Assembly (NCBI GenBank): GCA_036877525.1
Contig: JAZGTH010000141.1
Coordinates: 262,501-326,500, forward strand
Direction: 5' to 3'
From: Chromobotia macracanthus
Taxonomy: Eukaryota > Chordata > Actinopteri > Cypriniformes > Botiidae
Length of the DNA: 64,000 bases
The translations under genes were made by a program, and so were the position numbers. Shown piece by piece: positions 48,961-60,236 of this stretch. Numbering within the stretch: the first letter of the stretch is position 1; each line of letters begins with the position of its first letter. The notes beneath the pieces were generated by a model. The model was not told the origin of the DNA, made no database searches, and saw only the letters and a list, made by a program, of their open reading frames with translations.

Positions 48961-51770
48961 GGTACTGACACCCATAGACTCCCTCCACTTCCACTGAGAT
49001 TCATGCCTCAGATAAAGAATCTTTCACATAAATACATCTTATACGAATTTAGGTTAAATCTTCACATTATAACGAGAAAAAAATTATACATAATCTTCTT
49101 GTTATTTGAAAGCTTTTATTTCTAACCTTTTTATTTAATGTTTTAAACAAGACTTTTGAATATATATTTTAAATTAAAGGTGGCCTATTTTATATTTACA
49201 TATAAAAAACAAACTTTCTAAGTGTGTTTACTTTTAGAATATACATCTGAAGATAAATCTGTATAAGGTGGAATATTTTTAATTTTGAATAAAAAAAAAA
49301 ATAGAGATATACTGATACCCTAATCATAGTTTTAAATATGCAGATTGTTTAGCAGTGTTTTAATTTAAACACCCATGTTCATCTGCCTGACATAGTGGGA
49401 TAAGAAAATCATGTGTGTGTTTGGGTGTACAGACGCTGTGTCTAGATGTTTGTAGCATCACACCTCAGATTAACTCAGATAAACTTTACATTCAGAACAA
49501 CATAAACTCCTTACTCTGTGTACTTCTACAATAAATGTTTCACCACTTTAGACTGTATCTTAGTTAAATCTGTATAAGTGTTTGCAAAGACTATTTCATT
49601 TTAAAATATAAAAATAATGATACAACCATCATAATTCTGTTTTAAAATATGGGTTGTTTTACATTGTTTTAAATTGAAACAATGACACCCTCATTTTGGA
49701 AAACATTTAGCCAAACAATCTCACGCATCTTATTTAACATCGACTGTGTCACACTGGGTTGGGTATGTGTTTATGTTATCAGCTGTCTTTTGATGTCAGA
49801 GTTTTTGTATTTAGCGAAGTTTCTGGGTGTCCTCCTCTTACAGACACATTTACTTTTCACAGTTTACCTCTGAGTCATTCAACAAAGGTTGCTTGAAAGC
49901 TTCTGTCATAGAGTTTGGTGTATCATCTGGTGACATCTCAACAACGGTTCAGAGAAACTGAAGCAGTACTGTGGAAAATGTCTTTCCAGCCTAACAGTAA
50001 GTGTGTTTCCATTTGTATGTTATGTATTTATTTAAGAATATGCATTAAAATTGTTTATGTGTGTCACTGTGGTATTTAGAATGGTGTTTAAACTGTTTTG
50101 TGTAATGCTCTCGTAGATCAAACAACGTTTTCCATTAAAACCAAGAACTGAATCAACAGGGTATGTTTAATCTATTTGTCAACATTGTTTTATGTTTTTG
50201 ACTCAGTGTAGGTATTGGATACCTTATATTTTCTGACACAAAGTAACTGAGGATAATAATAGTTGCTGCTCTGTCTGTTGTCTGACTATAATAAGAAGTC
50301 CCCTCTGTATGTATCTGAAAACCAGCTGTAGATTTTCTATGTGTGTATCTGATAATCTTGTTTTTGTGGATAGATTGTGAGCTGATTCATGTAGTCCCTC
50401 TAAAATACAGGTAAGCAGCAAAATGTAATTACATTTATGGGTTTCTAAGAACTCCTATATCTAGTTTGAATTCAGGTTTTAAAAATGACTAAGAAAGTGA
50501 CTATAGCATACAGGAAAATTTGCATATGAATGAATCATTTGAAAAAATCAAATTATTTGATGTGTGAATATTTCAGTCAGCGAAGTTCTACAACTGTGAT
50601 ATTGTGTTGTCTTAATAAATACCTGTACCATAAGTAGAGAGTGTAGCAAATGGCCAAGTCCTAAAGCTATACAATGAAATAACACAACATGGATCTCTCA
50701 TTGACAGCTTGGCAACGATTTTTCTCTTTTGGTCTCACAAACCTGCCTTTTTGTCTACATGGGTTTTGTGTTCACACCCCGAGGATGTCAGGAACATCTT
50801 TATTTATTCATCTTTGTTACAAAATTCCGTAGTTTCAAAATTAACTTCAGAATTCACCTTCTATTCAAAAATGCATTACCTTTTAGTCAGGTTACAATGT
50901 TGTCATACTTCACCTTACATTTTTTTCAGGTTTTTATTTCTTAATATTTGATAATATTCGTAGATGACATGCACTCCAATGTGTTTAGCATGCCAGTTAC
51001 ACGTTAGTTTTATTACATGTCTCACCAAACCAAATGGAATGAAAACGCTGGTACATAGCAGTCTACATTGTATTTGTTATCCAGCAAATTCCTTTTGAGT
51101 TTTTGACCTTTTGATTCAAATCCCCCCGGTACACAAAAATACCAATGGGCACCATTTATTGTTAACACTTTTTCATACTTTCATCAGACCTGGAATTAGC
51201 CCGTCCTTGTTTTAAATTCTCGTTTAATTGTCAAGCTGCATCGTCTCATTTTCCTTCCTCTCTTTCCTGTGAAAGTTATGTTTCACAGTAATGCTGGTGA
51301 GATCTAGTTGCTCTCATTGTTCATGGCCATGTTCTTGGATGTATGTTTTGGTTTAATAAAAATAAGCATTTACAACTGACTTCGTCTTAATGTCATTGTT
51401 TTATTTCATTCTTTATCCAGTATTATTTGTTGTTGTGGTATGTGTGTGTAATTTATTATTTTGCACTTTCAACAATATTTTACACAGTCAACAATAGTTC
51501 ATGATAAAGGTTAACTAAGTTGTATTTCCACTTTAATTTAAACAGTGTGTTTTAGGTTTGTTTTCTTTTAAGAACATCGTCTCCTGGCAGAAACATACAT
51601 TTTTAAAATCAATACAAACTTTTTACATTTAAATGCCCTATGCATAAGTGTTGGTTTCATAATTGCTATTTTCTTGGAACACCGGCACAAACAATGCTAG
51701 GTATAAGAAGGTTACAAGAATTACACCAAAACAACTTTTCTTTCTGTTTGTATGTGCATGCAGGTGTTGT
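48961..51770. other. Gene-poor DNA, nothing assigned
   Basis: Several short open frames (for example 49682-49873, 50709-50951) lack domain features and overlap AT-rich sequence. No supported exon chain, RNA gene or repeat class. Confidence 0.4.
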
Positions 51771-51779
51771 ATCTATATA

Positions 51780-52460
51780 GTGTGGATTAAAGAGGAGAAG
51801 ACTGCACAGGCTTGATCCTGGACACATGGAAGACAGGGTGAACCTGACCGAGGGAAGGGGGAAGCCAGAGCCTGACCAACCCGGCTCAACACCTTAGCGA
51901 TCCGGTATGGCCAATGAACCTGGGAGCCAGTTTGCGAGATGGCACCTGGAGAGGGAGGTCCTTGGAAGACAGCCACACTCGTTGACCACAGGTGTAGATG
52001 GGGTTAGGGGTGCGGCGACAGTTGGCGGCTGCCTTGGTGTGTCTTGAGGTCCGGGCCAGGACCCCCTAGCCCTCTTCCACGTCTACAGCGCCTGATGAAA
52101 GCTAGGGCCAACGGAACCGTAGCCTCAGGTTCTTGTGTGGGAAATGGGGGGGTTGGTATAGCTAAGGGAAGCTTCAAAGGGGGACATGCCAGAAGAAGCG
52201 ACAGGGAGGGAATTGTGGGCGTATTCCACCCACGAGAGTTGATGGCTCCAGGAACTCGGATTCTGCGACGTCAGGCAGCAGAGAGTTTTTTTGAGGTCCT
52301 GGTTAGCACGCTCACATTGCCCATTAGTTTGGGGGGTAAAAGCCAGACGACCCCATGTGGCGACCCCATCTGATCTGTCAACAGAACTCTTGCCAGAACC
52401 GGGACATAAACTGCGGGCCCCTGTCGGACACATCATCAGTGGATAAACCATGAAGCCTTA
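51780..52460 (-). mobile_element. Ty3/gypsy integrase fragment
   Basis: The - strand frame 52125-52451 includes PQTNGQCERANQDL, SWVEYAHNSLPVASSGMSPF, typical of the integrase region containing the catalytic E. The - strand 51773-51976 has GSQVHWPYRIAKVLSRV, the GPY/F-like domain. Both parts are decayed and no LTR was identified beside them. It differs in sequence from the complete element at 40.4 kb. Confidence 0.8.
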
Positions 52461-52479
52461 AAGACATGGTCAACTTTAT

Positions 52480-52895
52480 TTACATTATTTTCAACATTGC
52501 CCAGAGTCTGCTGGTGTCGTACTGCAGAGAAAATCATTGGGTGCCCTCTCCCAACCGTGTAGGACCTACACATTTTCCGCTGCCTTAAGAGAGCTCACAG
52601 CATCATAAAGGACACATCTCATCCAGGTCACCCTATTCAACCTGCTACCGTCAGGCAGACAGCACAGAAACACCAGAACAACAACAGCTGTTTATCAACA
52701 GTTTTTAAACAACAGCAGTACACGCTCTAAATGCCATTCATCTGTCTGTACATATTTGTCACTTTTGCACAGTTTACATTTGATTACTGTTTTTGTTTAC
52801 TTTTACATTATTGTATGTGTGTGCACTTGAATGAGAAACTAAATTTCGCTACACAGCTGTGCAATGACAATAAAGGTATTCAAATTTGAATTCTA
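52480..52895 (+). mobile_element. LINE ORF2 end and 3' tail
   Basis: One frame near 52635-52690 reads LFNLLPSGRQHRNTRTTT, matching the HPLFNLLPSGRRYR-type C-terminus of L2-like LINEs. The tail ends GCAATGACAATAAAGGTATT at about 52861-52880. 5'-truncated against the gypsy fragment. Confidence 0.75.
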
Positions 52896-53114
52896 GAAAA
52901 GTAAAACTTACTTTGTAAGACATAAAATACAACCGTGCAACATATCAAAATAAGAATATTAAATAGCCTACTACCATTAGTACTTCCATGAGATTTTTGA
53001 TAAGGCATCTACATTAAAGACAACAAAGTGTTCAATATAAATCAATGTGTGAATCGGTATATTGAACGAAACACTACGGGGCGAACTGTGACGGGAGCAA
53101 CATGATCACGCCCA

Positions 53115-53238
53115 TTTTACAGAAAACGAAAGAAACCGCTCCAGCTTCCGTGTGCGCGGGGCGTACAGACGTGACTGAGAAAGTACCAGAACTGTATGCC
53201 TGGACTTGCGTATTCCTCTCAGAATAACATAAACGCAG
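53115..53238 (+). promoter_or_regulatory. Probable rnf213-like promoter and first exon with IRF/ISRE-type motif
   Basis: GAAAACGAAAGAAAC at 53122-53136 contains GAAA repeats with the spacing bound by IRF/ISGF3 factors. About 100 nt later a perfect donor CAG|GTAAGT (GT at 53239-53240) closes a CpG-bearing segment with no long frame, so it fits a non-coding first exon. RNF213 is interferon-inducible in vertebrates (established). The link to the downstream exons is inferred from position and strand. Confidence 0.5.
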
Positions 53239-53969
53239 GTAAGTGGCGAACCTGAGAGCTCACTCGGGTTTATAACGTTTCTTTTTAGCTTTTAGCATGT
53301 CAGATGAGAAAGAGCGATCAGACTGTTTGCGCCTTTGAATCAGACACTAGTATCACATATACTATCATCTATAGTTAAACAATAATACTGTCATAGGTTG
53401 TCCTTGAATTTAAACAAACTAGAGGAGGATTCTGGTTTGTTAGCTTGCTTAATTTAAGTATTGCGTTATCTGGATAATTTCAGGAAACACTGATGTTTGA
53501 AGGCCAGTTTACTGATGCAAGTTTAGGTCTCATACAAAGTTCATGTACCGTAACCTGTACATGTAAATGAGATGTCTCATTTGTCGTCCTAATTGTAGGT
53601 TAGACTATGGTTGTTTGTAAAATACAAATTTGCCATTCGGACACCTGATCGTGTCACCTGACGTCATTAATAATATAATGTATAAAGAAATGACTCGTCA
53701 TATATAGATGTTTAATGTACTTCTGCACACGTTTTATTTCATGTTTTTATATTTAAACGCATATTTGGTTTAATTTCAGTTTTCTCTTATTCGGACTAGT
53801 TTTCGTGTACAGTGAATTGAACTACAGCGCCCTCTGGTGGAGAATATATGTATATGATGTATGTGTTTTCTCGGCCATTTCTGAATAAACCCCTTCTGCT
53901 TTTTTTCTAAATATTTTCAAAACCTTTTCGAATTAACTCGAATGAACGTGAAATCACTCTACAGCTGAT

Positions 53970-54093
53970 TCAGACTCAATATCAGTCATTTCCGCATCTG
54001 CAATGCTTGAGAATTCACACCAGTCTTTTTACATTGCTGTTGGTTGACATTACACCATTCCTGGCACAAAAAAATCAAACAGTTCGGCTTTAG
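53970..54093 (-). repeat. Chimeric exon/Tc1 segment, copy A
   Basis: 124 bp nearly identical to 55615-55738 (one extra T and one base change seen). On the - strand it contains the Tc1-derived part first, then the exon-like part IADAEMTDIESES. The join is the same in both copies. Confidence 0.8.
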
Positions 54094-54096
54094 TGT

Positions 54097-54122
54097 ATAT
54101 TATTATATATATAATAATATAT
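54097..54122. repeat. 26-bp AT palindrome
   Basis: A perfectly self-complementary TATATTATTATAT-type run immediately beside chimeric copy A. Confidence 0.8.
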
Positions 54123-54930
54123 TAAACATTTAAATTTTTTGTACTGTGTTTGGCATCAGATACAGTGGAATGAGAGAATGGGAAAATACTTATACATGAG
54201 TCAGAGACACAGGACATTTTCTTATGCATTTTAAAAAGGCTTGACTATGGAAGTTAAGTCTAGTAAAGTTTTATTGCTCTTTTAAATTCTTTTTTGGGGA
54301 TTAGTCGTGAAAAATAAAATAAACTGTTAATTGTTGTTACTTATTTGTGTATTGCTTATCTATTGTTTTCCATTGATTCGAACATTAGGGTAAGTAAATG
54401 ACAGAATTTTCTGGATAAAAATAAGCTTATTTTTATTTTGTTCAGATAGGAAGCAAAAATCTAGATTTTTAACATAAAAATATATACTTAATATTGTGAG
54501 CATACTTGTATGTAATTTAATGTTTGAGTAAATACTTTTTGGAAATGTATTTCACTGTAGTGGTGATATAGATCATTTTCAGATCAGTAATTTGGAATGC
54601 ATCTGCATATTTATTCTTGCATTAATTTGTGTATTTTTATATTTTTTAAAATTGTTTTATGTTTAAAGTATTAATTTATTTTGTTATTTGTGATGGTTGT
54701 ATTTCTATTTTTATTTTTAAGGTGTAATCCAAGAACCTAATTTATTGGAATATAAATGAAGTTGGCATTTATTTTGTCATTTCAGTGTCAAAAAGATATA
54801 CTAGATGTCAGCAACACTGTCTGAACAAACAAATCTTGGCAGTGTGGAAAGCAGAGTTTAAAACAAATGAAAACAGGGTACAGTGTTTTACAGTTTGTTT
54901 TACTGTGTGACCTGTTTTTATTTTTATCAG

Positions 54931-55082
54931 ACAAGCCACAAGATGATTCTCAAGCATTCTCAAGCATTGCAGATGCGGAAATGACTGATATTGAGTCTGA
55001 ATCAGTAACTCTGGATGACCAGAACCCCAGTATATCTCCAAAACGACCAAATGAAGATAACAGCATGATCCCAAAGAAAAAG
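54931..55082 (+). other. Exon-like block B (source or sister of the captured segment)
   Basis: Acceptor TTTTTATCAG, donor GT at 55083-55084. Residues SSIADAEMTDIESES and DDQNP are shared with the reversed copies at 53970 and 55489. The start of the block has a tandem TTCTCAAGCA duplication. An Angel-like TTAAAGGAATAGTTTATC fragment follows the donor. Confidence 0.55.
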
Positions 55083-55229
55083 GTGCTCTTAAAGGAATAG
55101 TTTATCAGTAATTAATGTTTTGTGATAATTTGCTCACTCTCAAAGCTACAGCTGTAGGTTTTTTTCAAGTAACACAAATTTACATGACACAAAAGCACAT
55201 ATTCTTTTCCATACTAAAGTGTGGATCAT

Positions 55230-56870
55230 CCAGCTAAAGTAGCTCATTTTGTCAAATGCCAAAACTGCTAGGTGTTTGACAAAACTCTAAGAAAATATAA
55301 GTGCCAAAGGAAATAAAGATTGCTTAAATTTGGGCCTCTATACAAAAATATTGTCTGCCCTCAAAACATTTGGAATAAGCCACAACAGTTGACATCCTTT
55401 TTTGTTTTAACTTAGGAAGAGTTAAAAAAATCAATATTTGGTGGAATAACCCTGTTTTTCAAATCATAGTTTTGAAAAACTTGGCACATTGTGCCTTTTC
55501 CACTTTAGTATGGAAAAGAATATGTGCTTTTGTGTCATGTAAAATGAAGATAAATGCTGTTATCTTCATTTGGTCGTTTTGGAGATATACTGGGTTCTGG
55601 TCATCCAGAGTTACTGATTCAGACTCAATATCAGTCATTTCCGCATCTGCAATGCTTGAGAATTCACACCAGTCTTTTACATTGCTGTTGGTTGACATTA
55701 CACCATTCCTGGCACAAAAAAATCAAACAGTTAGGCTTTATTTGATAACTTATAACCCATCTTCCTCTTGATCACATTCCAGAGGTTTTCAATGGGGTTT
55801 AGGTTTTGAGATTGGGCTGGCCATGAATGGGTCTTGATTTGGTGATGCTCCATCCAAACTGTGATTGACCTGGCTCTGGCATGGAGCATTGTCCTGCTGC
55901 AAAAAACAATCCTCAGAACTGAGCAACATTGTCAGAGCAGAAGGAAGCAAATTTTTCTTCCAGGACAGTCTTTAATGTGGTTTGATCCATGCGCCTTTCA
56001 CAAAGATGAATTTGCCCAACCTGGCTGAAGCACCCCCAGATCATCAGAGATCCTGCACTAGATTTACAGTGGGTGTGAGACACTGGCTTGTAGGCCTATC
56101 CAGGTCTCCATCTAATTATTAGACAACCAGGTGTTGGCCAAAGCTGAAAACTGGACTCAACTCATTGGAGAAGATGTCCTTACTTCAGTCCTCTATGGTC
56201 CAACCCTTATTATCATTTTCAAACCTTAGCCTGGCTCTTCTTTGATTTTTATTGATGGATGGCTTTTTCTATCTTTGCACGACTTCAGCCCTGTCTCTGG
56301 GAGCCTGTTTCAAACCATCCTCACTGTGCACTTCACCCCAGCTGTCATTTTGCCATTGTTTTTGTAGGTCACTTGATGTCATTCTATGCTTTTTGACTGA
56401 GTTGACTGTTATCTCATTCAGTGGAAGTCGTTTTACCCTCTACTAAGCTGTAGATTTGTTGTCCCCAATGTCTGCAGCCTGATCTTGTTCTTATGAACCG
56501 CGGTCTTTAAGGATGGAAGCTACCTGACACGCACTGTATCCCTCTTCTAGTGAAGCCAGAACTGAACCCTTCTTTTCCTCACTCAAAACTTTTTTTTCAA
56601 CTCTTTTAGCATGGTCAACAGTTATTGATTCTGCTTAGTTTGAGGTTCTGCTAGCACTGTTTTTGCCATCCAGCTGGTCCTTTTGCAAGAGGATAGTGAT
56701 GACCACAACTGTGTTTTCCAAACAGGTGCTAATAATCCTCAATTGTGGAAGATTCATGTCGCAGGTTAACACCATAGCAAGACTGAGCACAGCAACAAGA
56801 CACACTGCATCAGCAAGTATGTTCCCAGACAAAGATTTTAAAGCAGGATTTCAATGTGCTGTTTAAGATG
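55230..56870 (-). mobile_element. Tc1/mariner element with inserted host-like segment
   Basis: The - strand encodes remnants of a DDE transposase: QQDNAPC (second Asp) near 55895 and WPAQSQNLNPIENLW (catalytic Glu) near 55785-55830, with N-terminal helix-turn-helix-like remnants toward 56800. Frames are broken. Between its C-terminal pieces it carries about 180 bp (55489-55668) that match, in reverse, the exon-like block at 54950-55215. Terminal repeats were not resolved. Confidence 0.75.
55489..55738 (-). repeat. Chimeric exon/Tc1 segment, copy C
   Basis: The 55489-55668 part is the reverse copy of the exon-like block (with an internal deletion relative to 54950-55215); 55669-55738 is Tc1 transposase sequence. 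On the - strand the join creates an open frame starting MSTNSNVKDWCEF then SSIADAEMTD. The same join is present in copy A (53970-54093). Confidence 0.8.
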
Positions 56871-56884
56871 TTTAGAAAAAAACC

Positions 56885-57488
56885 CCCCCCAAAGAAACAG
56901 CGATGTTGAGGACCGCAGATGCAGTGGTGGCCAAGGAAATGTAATGTAGCAGATTAAGAAACATCAAGCTTCCTTCAAAATCAGATGTCCAGCTGTGTCA
57001 TAAGCAAAGAAATGTGGTGGAAACTAGTAGGACCCAGGTACACCCATCTACTGCCTGAAACTGTGGTGAAAAGTGGTCTGTATAGAAAAATTGCAGCCAA
57101 AAAGCCATACCTCTGATGTGGGAAATACGCATAAGCAACTCCACTCTGCACAAAAACATAAGAACTGGGGTGCAGAAAATGGCAGCAGGGGCTATGGACT
57201 GATGAGTCCAAATTTGAAATATTTGGCTGTAGCAGGAGGCGGTTGTTTGCTGAAGGGCTGGAGAGCAATACAATAATGGGTGTCTGCAGGCAACAGTCAA
57301 GTATGGTGAAGGTTCCTTGCAAGTTTGGGGCTGCATTTCTGCAAATGGAGTTGGAGATTTGCTCAGAATTAATAATGTCCTCAATGCTGAGAAATACAGG
57401 CAAATACTTATCCATCATGCAGTACCATCAGGGAGGTGTCTGATTGGCTTTAGCTTTATTCTGCAGCAGGATAATGATCCCAAACATA
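56885..57488 (+). mobile_element. Second Tc1/mariner fragment, + strand
   Basis: One frame reads LWTDESKFEIFG near 57193-57230 (first catalytic Asp) and QQDNDPKHT near 57463-57489 (second Asp). The third catalytic residue is missing because the sequence stops at the MITE that begins at 57489. It lies head-on against the - strand Tc1 at 55230-56870 and is of a different subfamily. Confidence 0.75.
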
Positions 57489-57912
57489 CAGTCATGTGAA
57501 AGTCATTAGGACAGTCATTAGGACACCCTGCTTCGAAAGCATGTGTATTTTGTAACATTTTTAATATGTGGTTATTTAGTCTCAATTTTAACAATACAAT
57601 ACAGAGAGATTAAAGTAATATGATTAAACAATAAAAACTGAAGAAAGAAAGCACCTGGTGTGATACCACCTGTGTGTGATTTGAGCCATTTAAGAGGGAA
57701 TACATGTGGTGTCTAACTTCTGCCTCAGTTAGAATTACCATTTTGTGAGATTACATTTTGCAGAAAATCCCTCTTCAATTTTAATTGTAGATATATTACT
57801 TTAATCTCTCTGTATTGTTAAAATTGAGATTAAATATCCATATATCCAAATGTTGCAAAATGTTACAAAAATACGGGCTTTCATAGGGTGTCTAATTTGT
57901 TTCACATTACTG
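57489..57912. mobile_element. MITE with CAGT...ACTG ends and TA target sites
   Basis: 424 bp starting CAGTCATGTGAAAG and ending TTTCACATTACTG, flanked by TA (57487-57488, 57913-57914). The two halves are roughly complementary (for example TTAAAGTAATATG and CATATTACTTTAA halves around the centre). A 12-bp GTCATTAGGACA unit is duplicated at the left end. It has no coding capacity and is presumably mobilised by a Tc1/mariner transposase. Confidence 0.8.
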
Positions 57913-59244
57913 TACATATAGATGTATATATACATATTTTTACTGTATTTACACAGAGTGCATTGAACTTATTGAAAATGTTCCTGGAATTTTGTAATTT
58001 GTATGGCTCTTCCACAGAAAAGAAGAAAAACAAAGAAAATCAAAAGCAGGTGTTGAGGGCCTTCGTCTCTGACTTCTGATCTCTCTAGTATCTCTGATTA
58101 AACATAAGAGGAAAATGGACGAAGATCAATCTTCTGACAACGACAGCTCCATCTGTATCATAGATGACATGCTCAGACCTGAATCAGATGCCCACATCAA
58201 CCCACCAGAGTATGTGACTACTGGAAAAACACAGCTCAATGTTTCTGCTTTATTGACAGATGCTGGTGAGGTCAGTATCTGTTGAGTATTTAAAAATGCT
58301 GCAAGGACAGTTGTGTAGTGGCTGGAAAGACAGAAACATCTATGTTACAATCTGCAAAGTTGGTCAGCGCTGAGAAGCATCTCCACCCAGATTCTGTCGG
58401 AGCAGCTCAGAAAATTGAAAAAGATCCACCAAAACCTAAGAATAAGAGTCAGAAGAATAGGGCCACAGAAGATGAAACAGCACACCTTAAATATTCAAGT
58501 GTTGGCCAGAATGCAAACATAAAGAGCAGCTCATTCAATCAAGGAAAAGCTTGTCAGAGATTACAGGAACCCTCTGATGATCAAAAAATGGTGTTTGGCT
58601 CACAGAGTAAAACCTGAGGTGAAAAATTGTTTATTCTTTATTTAACTGAAATAATTTGAATTGTAATATTCCAAAAAAATATTGCGCTTTCTTACTATCT
58701 ACCACTGTGGCTACTTAGTAAAGTTAGCATCATTACTAAAATGTGAACTTCAAAGTGCCTGATTTAGGGAAATAGTCTCTAGGTTCCACAACTCTGTGCT
58801 TCATTCAGATAGCACCCCTCTTAAAAAAAAACTGAAGTCTGGTGATTTCAATATAGTTACAATTAGCATGTCGCTAAGCTAACAACACAATACTAAAATC
58901 AGTATTTGGTAGTCAGTATTTTTAAGGCTGGTCCTAATAAATAATGCACATGCACATTAATGAAATAAACAGGTGATTGGCTGTTTTAGCGTAGGTTAAT
59001 GTAAATTACTTTTTGCATTGTGATTTCCCACTATGTATGTATAAGTATAACATTTCTACTGTTAAGTTTCAGGTGATACTCTAATAAGTGTAAAAATACA
59101 TGGCATTAAAATATTGGGTAAAATAGTACATTATCAAAAGTATTTTAGTTGACACATATATGAGTCTAGGGGATCGCTGTTTCAAAATATTGCATTGTTA
59201 AAATTTTTTCAATCGAACTGTACCTTGTACCATGACCTGACATA

Positions 59245-60236
59245 CAGTGCATTTATAAAGTATTTGGTCCCTCTTCACTTTTTCAGTTTTATGTTGCAGC
59301 TTGATGCCTCAGTTGTTTACATTCATTTTTTTCTCATTAATCTACACTCAGTACCCCACACAACAAAGTGAAATTTTTTTAGAAATGTCTGTAAATTTAT
59401 TTCAAAGCCCACAAGTGTTCAGACTCTTTTCTAGTTACTGGTTTCCTCCATATGTAACAGTTAGAATTGAGGCAAACAGTTCAATCTTGGTTTCATTAGA
59501 CCAGAGAATCTTGTTCCTCACAGTCTGAGAGTCCTTCAGTGCTTTTTGCAAACTTGAGGAGGCTTTAATGTGTTTTGCACTGAGAAGAGTTTTTTCTAGC
59601 CACTCTGCCATGAACTGTAGATGGGTGGAGGTCTGCAGTGATGGGTGTCCTTCCTAGACGTGGTCTCATCTCCTCACAGGGTCTTTGGAGCTCAGTCAGA
59701 GTGACCTTGGGTTTCTTGGTCACCTCTCTTACTAAGGCCCTTCTTCCCGATTGCTCATTTGGCCAGATGACCAGCTCTTGGAAGATTTCTGGTTGTGCCA
59801 GACTTCTATTTGAAAAATTATGGAGGTATTGTGCTCTTGGGAACCTTCAGTGCAAGAATCTTTTGTAGCCTTCTGTGTCTTGCAACTAATCCTGTCTCTG
59901 AGCTTTGCAGGCATTTCCTTGACCTCATAGTTTGGTATTTGCTCTGATATGCATTATCAGCTGTGAGGCTTTTATTTTGAGGGCTGTGTGATCACGACCT
60001 GAGCTAAATTTCAAGTGTTGTTTTAAAGACTCTGAATACTTATGTCAATGTAATATTTCAGTTTTTTCTTTTTAATAAGTTTACAGACATTTCTAAAATT
60101 CTGTTTTCTCTTAGTCATTATAGAGTTTTCAGTGTAGATTATTGGGAAAAAAACTTTTCAAATGATTGTAGTATCAGGGTGTAGCATAACAAAATTGAAA
60201 CAAGTGAAGGGTTCTGAAAACTTTCTGAATGTGCTG
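59245..60236. mobile_element. Tc1-like element, non-coding copy
   Basis: TA-flanked (59243-59244, 60237-60238). Left end CAGTGCATTTATAAAGTATT; right end reverse complement CAGCACATTCAGAAAGTTTT. The interior resembles a widespread teleost Tc1-like family in reverse (words CAGAGTGACCTTGG..CTTGGTCACCTC). No intact transposase frame. Inserted between rnf213-like exon blocks. Confidence 0.75.

Noticed and set aside
51773..52373. + strand frame 52044-52373 as a gene
   Set aside because: Complement of a gypsy integrase fragment whose - strand carries the recognisable motifs.
59245..60236. Exon of the rnf213-like gene in the 59301-59868 frames
   Set aside because: The whole interval is a TA-flanked Tc1-like element with matching inverted ends.
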